Assembly (NCBI GenBank): GCA_015227615.1
Contig: JAALGZ010000039.1
Location: 124,001 to 188,000, forward strand
DNA: 64,000 nt
Source of the DNA: Labyrinthula sp. Ha
Lineage: Eukaryota > Sar > Bigyra > Labyrinthulida > Labyrinthulaceae
Direction of reading: 5' to 3'
The notes beneath the pieces are model-generated. The model did no database searches and had not been told where the DNA came from. It saw only the letters and a program-made list of their open reading frames with translations. Positions within the stretch are counted from its first letter, which is position 1; each line of letters starts with the position of its first letter. Position numbers and translations under genes: made by a program. Positions 9,570-19,430 of this stretch are shown here, piece by piece.

Positions 9570-9850
9570 TTGGATTCTGGAGCCTAAATCACGTGTGGAA
9601 ATTTGTCTTACTTTATAGAATACACGGGAGAAGTTATTAAAGATGATTCTTATCACATGGAGCACACTTATTTGCAGGATGCCTCAGGAAGAACAGTTAA
9701 TACTTATGGATACATAATTACGGATATAATCATACAATTTGAAGATGGAGAAGTAGAAATACCTTCCAAGAAAATATTACTAATTAACGAAGAAAATTGG
9801 AGTCCTTTTTTAGTAGGACGAGATATATTAAAGAGTCTCAGACTTCTTCC
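9570..9850 (+). other. Element 1 retropepsin-like (aspartic protease) segment in an unusual place
   Basis: A DSGA motif at about 9576-9587 is followed by retropepsin-like hallmarks: a DASGRTVNTYG strand region, a FEDGEVEIP hairpin and a FLVGRDILKSL stretch that matches the LLGxDxL motif near the end of retropepsins. This processing protease normally lies between Gag and RT in Ty3 elements. Here it lies after the Myb domain and before the methyltransferase, and no other DSGA motif was found in the element. Confidence 0.7.
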
Positions 9851-10149
9851 AGGTAGTGTATTAAAAGAAGCATATACCTCAAAAATTATGAACAAAATAA
9901 CAGATTCTATGAATAAAGACAATTGGATTAAGAAGTTGGAAGAGTTTGCAGAAGATATAAATTCAGACTATGATATTTTAAGAAAAACAGAAGACTTTAG
10001 AAAAAGATTAAATGATTCGCTATCTTCTATTATAGGAGAATACTATAGGATGTTAGAAAACAACCAGACTACTTTAATTAAGCAGGGAATAAGGCTGTCC
10101 AAAAGGAAAGATAATATGGTAGATGTGGAGTCGCAATTTGGAAATTTTA

Positions 10150-10841
10150 GCTGCTGGATCATGCCCCCGTTCTCTTCTTTCTGCAGGACGAATCTGTTGA
10201 CTGGAAATTATATTAAACTTATTGAAAACTGGAAATTTAAAGCTACTATGATAGATCCCCCGTGGACCTTAGGTGGAAGCTCACCTACACGTGGTTTACA
10301 TATTAATTATGAACAACTCTCAGATGAGGAGTTATTGGGTTTTGATTTTACAAGTATAATGGGAAATGGATACTACTTTATATGGTGCATAAATTCGAAG
10401 TTAGAATTATGCCTGGAATGGATGCAGAAATATAATGTGAGAAGGATCGAGGTCATAGAATGGATTAAAATCACTGACAAAGATCGACCCTTCTCCAGCA
10501 TGGGCCATTGGCTGCGGCACAGGAAAGAGATGTGTTTAGTTGGCAGGAAAGGTGAATTTAAGGATGAATGGTTATTTCAGAAAGAAAGTGATGTAATTGT
10601 TGACAAAGTCACTATTCCCATGGCAAAACCAAAGAAGATTTATGAATTGATTGAAAGATGTTTACCTAATGGATATTATTTAGAACTCTTTAGTAGAGGC
10701 AATAACATACGGAATAAATGGCTTACAATAGGCAATGAAGTACCTCAAGTTCTGTCCTCTGATTTGGTAGTTGAAGATAAAATTTATGGATTTCATCTTT
10801 CCACAGGAGAGCGATGTAACTCAGAAGTGTTTATTTTATGA
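10150..10841 (+). CDS. Element 1 MT-A70 (METTL3-type) N6-adenine methyltransferase domain
   Basis: The region matches the METTL3 core along its whole length. It has a catalytic DPPW at 10254-10265, then an INYEQLSDEEL segment, GYYFIWCINSKLELCLEW, IEWIKI, GHWLRHRKEMCLVGRKGE, DVIVDKV, KPKKIYELIERCLPNGYYLE and LFSRGNNIRNKW. These are the segments that bind S-adenosylmethionine and the target adenine in MT-A70 enzymes, which methylate N6 of adenosine in RNA or DNA. The domain is the last in the element and its frame ends 27 bp inside the 3' LTR. No CCCH zinc fingers, as in METTL3 itself, are present. Similarity to METTL3 exceeds that to the bacterial-like or METTL4 groups as far as can be judged by eye. 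Whether the target is RNA or DNA cannot be read from the sequence. Confidence 0.9.
10805..10814 (+). other. Probable polypurine tract of element 1
   Basis: A short purine run, AGGAGAGCGA, directly abuts the 3' LTR, where plus-strand synthesis is primed in LTR elements. It is short and lies within the methyltransferase frame. Confidence 0.5.
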
Positions 10842-11228
10842 GGAATAATTTGGGATGCTTCACGTGAACTTAATATATTTGACCTTAGCATATAAATATA
10901 TATTATTTGTGCAGGAAAGTTAGAGTATTTATTATAGATGTGTATTTTACAATATGACATTACTATAGAGAGAGATATATATACACCAACAAAAATATAA
11001 AATATAACGAAGTTATTTACATTTCTCCAAGCGCTTAAAAGAATACTTAATATTTACGGATCCCATATTTACTTACTGCTGTAGCTGTTTTGGACTGACG
11101 AGTTTGGAAATCGCTGCAATCTATACACGTTAACTTATATTTACATTTATATTTACAAACAAGGCTATACCAGGAAATTTTCTAGACCATTTTTACACGG
11201 CACTGGTGAAAACTCTGAGTAAGTTATA
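10815..11228 (+). repeat. 3' LTR of element 1 (414 bp)
   Basis: Near-identical to 2542-2955, with about three mismatches by eye. The last codons of the methyltransferase frame run into it. Confidence 0.92.
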
Positions 11229-11504
11229 AACAGCAAAGACGTTGAGAAAGATTTCTAAGCTACCCTATTTCTATAAACTATCTCCTGAAACTTTTTCAAG
11301 TCTTGAGCTTTCAGAAAAATAACTGGACTGACTTATCTAAGTTTCTTGAAGCTCTTCTGAACCAAAATTTGATACATTTCTACCTATTATTCATATTCTA
11401 AGCCTCAAAAGCAAAGGGATTTGTGATTTTAGAGATTCTGATAATAATATCAGCACAATTGAACTAGAGATAGTTATAGAACTATTTTATTAACTCAATA
11501 CCAA
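11229..11504. promoter_or_regulatory. Upstream region of the 7TM-RGS gene, right half of the split divergent region
   Basis: 276 bp between the 3' LTR and the 7TM-RGS start. It must contain the promoter or 5' leader of that gene. Short plus-strand stretches read like leucine-rich protein remnants, but nothing is long enough to call. Confidence 0.35.
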
Positions 11505-12806
11505 ATGAAACAGATGAACAACGAAACAATTAATTCTTCAGCTCTACCTTCACATTTTCTTATATATAAAGTTTCTTGTTCTATCTTCTTATTCTTCTAC
11601 CTCTTAATTTCTCTCTGTTACAACCTCTCAAAGAATAAGTTAAAAGACATAAAACCAAGATCAAAGAAGATAATGAGCTTGCAATACCTCTTGAGTTTTC
11701 TTTATATTTTTTCAGATATTACGTTATATTCTATTTTATTTACTAGAAAGTCTATCTCTGGAGTGTTTTTCATACTACAATTATCTTCTACTTGGGTATT
11801 GCTTCCTTGGCTAAACACCCAATTCTTTCTTGCTATAAAGAATAAAATTAATAAGAATCTTTATGAAAATTTACCCACCCAAAAAGAAAAATATCACATT
11901 TCGGAAAATGGATATCTTGGTTCGTTTGTGGAAGCAGAATGGTTCTCAAATATATTCTCGCAGAAAACTACTTGTTTAATTTGCGTTCCAAAAGCTTTTA
12001 TGTTGATTATTCTATTACAAATAATATTCATCATTTATGTAAGTTATATTGCTGGTACTATGGGTTGTAAAATTGAATCAGAAGAAGGATATTCTTGTTT
12101 CATATCAGGACTTCTCTTTGTTGAATATCTACATTTTGTTGTTGTTTTATTTTTGGCTCTCTTCTTGTTTAACTCAACATATTTTTTATTTCATACTCTA
12201 TTTCTGCCATCGATAAACAATTTTTGGCAAAGTTTGTTTCTGAAGTTTACTCTTCCTAATCTAACATTTTCGTTATTTTCAGTTTTAAGTTTGAAGCTGA
12301 GCAATTTAGAAAACGAGTATATAGTTTATATTGTTCTTATTCTAAAAGATTTTTCTTGTTTATTATTATTTTACTCATTGAATTTACAATTGTCTGCGTT
12401 GATCTTTGGAAACAAGAGAACAACTGAGATTGATATACTGAACTCAATACTGTCTCACTCATCTGCCAGAAGTTTTTTAATGAATTACTTGTTTACTGAG
12501 TACACCGTAGAAAATCTGATTTTTATCGACTATGTAGCTTTGTTTGAATCTCTTTCTGGTACAGAGGCGAAATTAATTTCACAATATATTGTTAAAAATT
12601 TTATTGACGAACAAGGTTCGCTTTGTATCGCTTTGAGTTGGTCAATCCGCCAAACCATTAAAGAAAAATTCAATTCTGGAGATATTTCCAAAGAATTGTT
12701 TACTGAAGCAAAAGAAGAAATTATAAGTTTAATCGTGGTCGATTCGTTGCCGCGGTTTATGAAAACGGAAGTTTATTCAGCTATTTATATAAAAGATATA
12801 TATTAG
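11505..12806 (+). CDS. Seven-transmembrane protein with C-terminal RGS domain
   Basis: 433 residues. Seven hydrophobic helices lie at about residues 17-41, 56-78, 84-108, 163-188, 198-228, 240-262 and 270-295. An RGS domain follows at about 313-428, with the family pattern: F-x2-YLFTEYTVENLIFIDYV, an ISQYIVKNFID helix, IRQTIKEKF, LFTEAKEEIISLI and a final SLPRFMKTEVY. RGS domains speed GTP hydrolysis on heterotrimeric G-alpha subunits. 7TM-RGS fusions are known from plants (AtRGS1) and several protist and fungal groups, where the membrane part may sense a ligand and the RGS part sets basal signalling. The gene is divergent from the EGF-7TM gene. Its stop lies 9 bp from the stop of a decayed convergent gene. 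The start is the first of two close methionines. Confidence 0.88.
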   Translation: MKQMNNETINSSALPSHFLIYKVSCSIFLFFYLLISLCYNLSKNKLKDIKPRSKKIMSLQYLLSFLYIFSDITLYSILFTRKSISGVFFILQLSSTWVLLPWLNTQFFLAIKNKINKNLYENLPTQKEKYHISENGYLGSFVEAEWFSNIFSQKTTCLICVPKAFMLIILLQIIFIIYVSYIAGTMGCKIESEEGYSCFISGLLFVEYLHFVVVLFLALFLFNSTYFLFHTLFLPSINNFWQSLFLKFTLPNLTFSLFSVLSLKLSNLENEYIVYIVLILKDFSCLLLFYSLNLQLSALIFGNKRTTEIDILNSILSHSSARSFLMNYLFTEYTVENLIFIDYVALFESLSGTEAKLISQYIVKNFIDEQGSLCIALSWSIRQTIKEKFNSGDISKELFTEAKEEIISLIVVDSLPRFMKTEVYSAIYIKDIY

Positions 12807-12815
12807 AGTTAAGTT

Positions 12816-13300
12816 TTATATTGTTTTTAATTTTGTGGAGTTAGGAAAAAGTTTATGAGTAATAAGAATACATAAAATAACAACTAAAGAAATAAGTTTT
12901 TGGTAGTTTATCATCTTCTCTATTGAGTTTTTAACTTGTTGAACATCCAGATTTTCACCACAAATTTGTGAAACAGCAAAAACTGATCCCTAAGAACTGA
13001 AAGTTCCAAGAATATCTAAAAGAAAGCAAATTATAATATCGTCGACTAAAGTTTTATTGAGTAGTTTGCAAAGAAGAGATACTAAAAAGAAAGGCAGCAT
13101 AAGGTGAAACACCGCAAAAAATCAAAAATAATGAACCTAGAAGAGTGTAATAGTAGCTTTGAATTATTTTTTGATCGGAAACTAAATCATTGAATAGATT
13201 TGAGAGAAAAAAAAGAAATTCATTTCAAAGAAGAAATATAAAAGAAATATTTTGGTAATATTATTGGTTATTTCAATTCTCAGACTAATTAAGGAAAAAT
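12816..13300 (-). pseudogene. Decayed gene for a multi-spanning membrane protein
   Basis: Minus-strand reading gives long hydrophobic, protein-like segments: YYYTLLGSLFLIFCGVSPYA, then, in another frame, LVDDIIICFLLDILGTF, and after an in-frame TAG near 12989 a segment ending MINYQKLISLVVILCILI before a final stop at 12816-12818. So the copy carries at least one frameshift near 13060 and one internal stop. The final stop is only 9 bp beyond the stop of the convergent RGS gene, the same tight tail-to-tail layout seen at 1141/1145, which suggests it was once an ordinary gene. The family was not recognised. Confidence 0.5.
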
Positions 13301-13464
13301 GAAAAATAAAAATGTATTGTTATAATAGATTTAAGAGTATGTTTCATATATGAAACAGAAGCTGATAAGCCAACCAAATTTTCTGTGATCAGATATCCTT
13401 TAGTGGATAAGCTAATTCATATCCTAGAAAAATATGTTATGAATGAATCTAGTGCCAAAGGTTG

Positions 13465-13897
13465 TGGCACATTGTTAGAATTGAACAATGAAGACAACAC
13501 CTCGTAATAGACATATCAAGTAAGAGTGTTAGTTTATGAAGTGTGACTAAAAAGAAAACCACAGTATGTTTTCGGTATCTTGAATGAAGAATTTTTAAAT
13601 ACTTCCTACGTAGGTCAGTTTAAGAATGGAGAGTTAAATGGTGTAGGTGTCGTTGTTTAGAATAATAACTTACATCCTGGAATGTTTTCTAAAGTTGAAA
13701 TTAATGGACTAGGAGTAATATATATGTTTGGAGATGTTTTATTGGTTCAATTTATTCATGGGAACTGTTGCGGATATGGACAACACTTTTCAATGACAAA
13801 GATAATTTCAGGTGTTTTGCTTAATGGAGAGCTGGTTGGGGAAACTGGAGTTTTATCTACAGTTGAAAAATCAATGGAAGTATTGAGGAAAAGTTAA
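13465..13897 (+). pseudogene. Remnant of a MORN-repeat protein
   Basis: Plus-strand reading contains YVGQFKNGELNGVGVVV, a good match to the MORN repeat (Y-x-G-x4-G-x3-G-x-G). A stop follows, then more MORN-like units (GMFSKVEINGLGVIYM, FIHGNCCGYGQHF) up to the stop at 13895-13897. MORN repeats are common in membrane-attached protist proteins. The internal stop and loss of spacing indicate a broken copy. Confidence 0.5.
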
Positions 13898-14189
13898 GAA
13901 ATCTATGATTTTGTGTTTGATAAAGTATTACCACTGGTTTTTAAGGTAAAGTCGAGAAATATTAAAATGTTGAAGAAAATGTCAGCAGGAATAGTGTCTT
14001 CTGGGTTAACCCTTGTGAATCTTTAATCAGTCTGAGAATATGTCATTAACGGTTAAGTTTCCACTATATATAACGGTTATATAACAATAAAGTTGACTAT
14101 ATTACATATAACAGAAGTGTTCTGACTACGATAGTCAAAACGATTATCATGTCCTTAGAGGACACCCCCCTTGAACGAGAGGAACCCTA

Positions 14190-14980
14190 TTCGTTTAGGG
14201 ATGAATATATGACATGAGCATTAGGTTCAAGTTCGATCCCACAGCTGCTCCAATATTGTCTTACGCTGTTACTTCTTGCAAACATTTCGAATTTGTTAGA
14301 ATAGGGAAACATCTGATCCAGAATCCAATAGAAGGTTTCGGGTTTGGTTGAAGGATCTAGAGGAGTTGTGTGAATAGAACCTGGAAAACAGTTTAATCGA
14401 CATTCTCCAAATGTATCGGAATAAAACGTTGTTTCTTGTTCTCTTCTCTGTAATACCAAACAGGGTTCTTGAGCGTGTTGTAAAAAGTAACCTAAACTTT
14501 TGAATAGAGATCCAGACTTATGAGATTTGATTCAAGTGAATAGATAGATCTGATAATAATTGTCAGATCGAGCCCAGTCCAAAGAACACTGGTAAGTGGA
14601 ATTAGTAACCCATATAAATAGATAAACTCCGAAAGGGAAGTGTTGTAAAGGTAGATTCAGTTGCATGAATGGAGAATTAGATAGTGTTGGGTAGCCCAAA
14701 GTGATACCACTTGTAGGGTTTGAGTTTCCTAGTCTCCAAGTAGGATCGATAACTAAAACATGAAAAATGTTAGTCTTTGAATATGATTTTTTTTAATTCT
14801 AAATCAAAAACATTTTGATAGAAAAGTCGAGTATCAGGTGGCCTAAAATAAATAATTCCACCGCACCCTAGAAGAGTATAATAGTTTCCTCCATTGTATA
14901 ATAGAATAACTTTATCATCTGAATGTAAATTGACAGAAGTAAGTTGCATTTTATCTTCGGTTAAAATTAGGGAGATAGAA
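14190..14980 (-). pseudogene. Element 2 MT-A70 methyltransferase remnant
   Basis: The C-terminal MT-A70 block is clear (KPETFYWILDQMFPYSNKFE followed by MFARSNSVRQYW), aligning with KPKKIYELIERCLPNG and LFSRGNNIRNKW of element 1. Near 14,730 a divergent match to the catalytic region is seen (VLVID with a following RLGNSNPTSG that aligns with TLGGSSPTRG in element 1). It is a fossil and certainly not functional. Confidence 0.75.
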
Positions 14981-15499
14981 ATAGATTCCTGTATATAAGT
15001 ATAACTGTTGGGGGTGTCTTATAATTCCTTTAGTTGATAACGGCAAGTAATAGATTTAGAAGAAAGAGTTTATAAAACTGACCAAAAGCTAGGTGTTTTC
15101 AGTAAAGCTTTTTAAAGATTGTCATGGAAAGTTTCAATTCCCATTATTGCTTTAACTAAAGGTTCAGAAATATCTAAAACTCTTGATTCTAAAAATTGTA
15201 GAGAACTAATTCCAAAGTGAGTTAAAAATAATCTGCATTCCTCAGACTTAATATATTCTTCTATCATCAATATAAGGTGCTTAAGATCTCCAAGTCTTTG
15301 GAAATATGGAATAACTATGTTTTCTGAATTATATTTTATTTCTACTTCCTGAGAGAATAAGGTTAATATCTTTTTTTTCTGTAGAAGTATTGAAACGACA
15401 AGGTAAGTTTTATCCAGCTTTCTGATTCCAAAGTGTTCTTGAAGGAAAGATCTGAGTTTAGGTACGTAAAACCTACGGTTATGAAAAATACCGATAGAT

Positions 15500-15970
15500 T
15501 GTAAATTGTAAAGTCTTTGAATTTGAGTAGATATTTGCTGCTTTGATCTGAAAGGTAAATGGTTTCCTTCTAAATATTCTGTGTATTTTCCTGATCCAAA
15601 TTTCATAATCAAAAGTCTGAAAATATTCTTTTCCTCGGGTAGCCAACCTAGAGTGTTTCTCCTTGGAACAAAGTCGAGATTTTCATCTTTTTGTATATTT
15701 AATTTTCGTACACGGGCATCGAGTGTCTTGATCCTTGAAATCTGGTTCCTTCGTATTCTGCCATGGTCCTCAATTACTCTCAAAATAAACGTCTTTAGAT
15801 TGTTATCCATCATGTTTTCCACAAAAAAGTAACCAGGATTGGAACATCTTCGTAAATTGCAGTTATTGGTTCCCACGTGTCTTGATCTTGTTTGAAGCCT
15901 AACCAGCGGATTTTAAACTCAAAAGAATTAACGTCAGCAGCTAATCTACATCCGACAATGCTTCCTATTC
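15500..15970 (-). other. Element 2 chromodomain and Myb/SANT-like modules
   Basis: Chromodomain residues lie at 15830-15970 (SFEFKIRWLGFKQDQDTWEP, then a YEDVP end). The Myb/SANT-like module lies at 15500-15650 (GWLPEEKNIFRLLIMKFGSG, then SKQQISTQIQRLYNL). Order and spacing match element 1. Confidence 0.7.
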
Positions 15971-16019
15971 CCTGCTGCTTAAAGTTTAGTATAAACAATG
16001 CCTTTAACTTTTTACTTCA

Positions 16020-17150
16020 TATAGGTCGAGTGTGTGCGTAGAAACATATTCTCGAAAAATTAAGAGTTCTCGTTTTTCCTAATAGTGATTCAACAAAGTA
16101 AACATTTTCAGATAAAATGTCTGTTATCTGGTACGGCCCAATCCAAAGTAGACTTGTTTTTTGCGTTTCCATGCAGCTTACCATGTTCTTAAACTAAAAC
16201 ACAATCGCATGGCTAAAATTGTAATATAGGCGTGGCTGCTTTATTTCCTTCTACTATTTTCAACTTCTTGATTTAGCCTGAAAATTTAGAAAGTTCTTTC
16301 TTGAATTCCTTGTAATTTTAAAATAATGTTGTCAACTTCGGAAAGCAATTCTTCTTGGTTCGTTGGGTAATGAGATTTGCTATTAATTGAATGGTAAAAT
16401 GTTTTAAGTTTCTTTCCACTAAAGGGGTATCGAACCGATGATATAAAAACAACTCTTTTGGAGTCCTTACGTCTCTTGTTTCCATCGGTTTGTTATGAAT
16501 AATGTATGAAATAAGAACTAAAAGACTAGGCCATTGCGTTTTGTGTTATCCAAATTGACTAACCAATGCTTTCAAATAATTCAATATTCCATTGCTGGCG
16601 GGTTCAGCGGATCCATTTGTCCACGGCGAATAAGCTATGGTGAAGTTCTGAGCGAACCCCACCGACTTTCCTAAATCATATTAAAGCTTATTTGAAAAAT
16701 GAGAACCATTGTCCGTGATGATTAAAAATTCTTTCGTGAAACCAAAGTTTGCTCTCCAACTTAGCAGTTACTCTGTCATTTCTCTAGTTGTAGGAGTTCG
16801 ATGGTAAGTAAGTTTAGTGTTTCTGATTATTGAGTCTAATATAACCAACACATATCCAATTTGATTGATGCAAAGATAATCCGTGTGAAGTATCTAGAGA
16901 GCTCTTTTCGCTAAAGATGTATGATGATAAGGTCTTCGTATAATATGCGGCAATTTTTGACAATATAGACAGCGGTTTCTATATTAAGAAAGTAATAAAT
17001 TCAACTCGTTTTTTCTTGCTCCTTGTAAAAATACTTCGAATAAATACTTCTTACCTACAGAAGCACTTGGGTGTCCCCTCAACACATGGTTCATAACGAT
17101 GTATCTGGGAATTATCCGGCGTGGTATAACTAAAAGATCATCCTTTTAAT
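16020..17150 (-). pseudogene. Element 2 integrase remnant
   Basis: The catalytic-core signatures ITDNGSHFSNKL (near 16,690) and IAYSPWTNG (near 16,640), and a GPY/F module WIGPYQITDI (near 16,130) are readable on the minus strand. Many breaks. Confidence 0.75.
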
Positions 17151-17599
17151 AAACTCCCTCCTTAATTTCGTAGTTCTCCAGTATTTATGGTTTAAGTTCT
17201 TGCAGATGCTTCTTCAATTTATCGAAATCTAATGCTTTAAAACAAATATTGGGATAAAATGAGGAGAGATAAGATATATGCTCGATCAATAATTCCTGCT
17301 GCAAATTAGAACGATTTGTTTGAACTGCAACTCTATCCAAAAACTCAGAATCACCAAATGAAATATTGTTCACCTCTGCTACAGTGCGAACTAATACTGA
17401 CCCCTTTCTTAAAGTATTCAGATAGTTCTCTTCACGAGAACAACGAGGTAATTTAAGTTTGTAATTATGAGTTTCAGCTTTCGATTCCGCTTGTGATAAT
17501 TGAACATGTCTATCCGTCTTTATACTAGGGCTTTCTGAAAATATTTGTAAACCCTCTGGAGTAAAGTTTTGATATAATACGCTGCATCTCGCCGCCATT

Positions 17600-19430
17600 T
17601 CTCAGATGAAATTCCCCATCTGGTGAGTACATCGGACACAAAGTTGTCTCTACTTGAAATATGAAAAATGGTTAAGTCAACCGAAAGTAACCTTATTATC
17701 CGCCTATAGAGGCGATCACGGTATACTCTGCGCTCGTTCTGTTTAATTCTTACAACGGATAGTAAAGTTCTGTGGTCTGTATATATATATATATATATAC
17801 CACCAGAGTGTGTTATTAAAATAAACCCAATGCATTCAAATGTGTAGATTATTGGGTAGAGTTCTTTTGATGGAATATACCATATAAGCTCGCTTGAAGA
17901 ATATTAGCTCCATAGAAACATAATAGGTTAATGTTTGAGAGTTCTAACGTCACGTTTAACGTTCTTTCATTCGTCTTAAAATACCGCGAGATTCCAAACA
18001 TCCTGGGATGAGTCCGTAAAGAGAAGTAATGGGATTTTCTCCTTATATATTGCAAGGAAATGCTTGCTGGCAGCTACTATGGTCTGTTTCAATAAAATAT
18101 AACCCTGGTCTCTTTTTTCAGTCCATAAAAACTCTTCTGTAAGATTTTCTACTGCTGCTTGTTTCTTGTCCTTTAAATTGGCGTATTCAGTGATCCTTTT
18201 GCGTAGTTGTGAAAGTTTCGGTATATTTAGAGAGAGAGCCAGTTGGCTAAGTAAGCAAGTTGAGCTGCTTCGTGCCTATATTATGATTTTGGCATATTTA
18301 AAACATTTTAAAAGAAAGTAGGCGAATGGTTCCAGTGATTAAATCTTATTTCTCGTCCACACCATATGGTTTGTTATTCTCCAAACCCGCATTTCGCAAG
18401 ATAAAGACGAATTTTGAGGTGGATTGCTCTTTGTAATAGGTTCTCAATGATTGAAAACAAGCTCTTAAAAGAAATAGAATAAACAAGAAGATCATCTAGC
18501 CATGCCAGTACCCCGTTTTATTCCACATTTAAGAAATGATCTCCATCTTGGTCAATCGCTTCGTTAATAACGCGGCCGAAAAAAAGAGCTGGGGTATTAA
18601 ACCATCCAATAGGAACTCCGCTGAGGGTGCTAGTGCTGCGTCTTGTAACTAATGTCAAAATCTCCGATGTTCCTTCTTTGTGGGTAAGAAATCAAATCCG
18701 ACAAATATGTCTAATGTTGTGTAAAACCTGGTGTTCTTTATGGTCATAAGCTGTCTTTCTAAATTTAGAAGATTCAATGTTGTGGGCTGAGTAATTTGGT
18801 TTATTTTAATCATGTTTGCCACCATGCGGTAACGATTTAAAAGTTTGTCTTCTTTCAAGTATTATTTTTCTTTTTTTTTTCACAGATACCCAATTCTTCG
18901 GCTTTGAAATCTTCTTTGTGACTATGAATACAGGGTGACCCTACACTGGGCTTTTCTCAGGGGATATGATACCACCTTTCCTCAGGACCTCAAACTTCAC
19001 GTTTAAGAATCTTTCTTCCTCCTTCGTTTGGTGGTAACCGTCACTTCTTAGAATCGCTGAGGAAGATTTGAGTTCTACTTCTATAGTTATAAGGTTAGAC
19101 ATTTGCACATGAAATTGTCTCAAGCTCATTCTTCTCGATACTTGATGAATAAATAATTTAAATGGATCTGATGCTTCAATATTGTAAGTTAAATCAGTCA
19201 GTTTCTTGTCCATCATAGTGAGTATTTCTTTATCTTTCTCCTATTTTTGAATATTGCCCTCGCCGATGCCGATCTCGTTAAACTCATCCGGCATATACTG
19301 TTGGACGTTGAACAGTAAGGCTTGGGTGATCTCACTCTTTTCGGGATCATTGTTCAGTTCCTCGAAGTGGACTGTCTCAAGTTCTTCGATTGGTTTCACC
19401 CTAAGCTCTCAAACTTCATATTTCACAAAA
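17600..19430 (-). pseudogene. Element 2 reverse transcriptase and RNase H remnants
   Basis: RNase H end is visible at 17600-17790 (DHRTLLSVVRI to DVLTRWGISS). RT parts: a WLDDLLVYS catalytic segment near 18,510, an RYRMVANM fingers segment near 18,840, and polymerase N-terminal sequence out to about 19,430. Many breaks. Confidence 0.75.

Larger units (their letters stand above)
2542..11228 (+). mobile_element. Element 1: young Ty3-like LTR retrotransposon with chromodomain, Myb and MT-A70 methyltransferase
   Basis: The element is 8,687 bp long and bounded by two 414-bp direct LTRs that differ at about three positions by eye (under 1%), so the insertion is recent. The parts in order are Gag with a zinc knuckle, reverse transcriptase, RNase H, integrase, chromodomain, Myb/SANT-like domain, aspartic protease signature, and MT-A70 adenine methyltransferase. 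The domains are well preserved and the element looks nearly whole, with only a handful of breaks, some of which may be the programmed read-through that Ty3-like elements use. LTR ends are TGTAAC and GTTATA, an imperfect inverted pair. No target-site duplication is visible: the flanks are CGATG and AACAG. Adding a methyltransferase after the integrase region, and the late position of the protease, are not standard for Ty3/gypsy. Confidence 0.93.
14190..19430 (-). mobile_element. Element 2: old Ty3-like fossil of the same family as element 1
   Basis: Read on the minus strand, the order of parts is that of element 1: polymerase N-terminal region, RT with a WLDD motif and a WCGR segment, RNase H ending in LTRWG, integrase, GPY/F module, chromodomain, Myb/SANT-like domain, and an MT-A70 remnant at the far end. 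It is heavily decayed, with many breaks, and no LTR pair was identified, so the ends are approximate. It is much older than element 1, and protein similarity between the two is limited to conserved motifs, so it is a diverged family member. Confidence 0.85.

Noticed and set aside
9603-10841. The MT-A70 frame as an independent host gene trapped beside an LTR
   Set aside because: It lies inside the LTR pair, its end runs into the 3' LTR, and the same domain occupies the same place in elements 2 and 3.
12816-13300. In-frame stops read as reassigned codons (ciliate-like code)
   Set aside because: The intact genes (adenylate kinase, AdoMetDC, FMO, RGS) use stops only at their ends. A frameshift is also needed here, so decay is the simpler reading.
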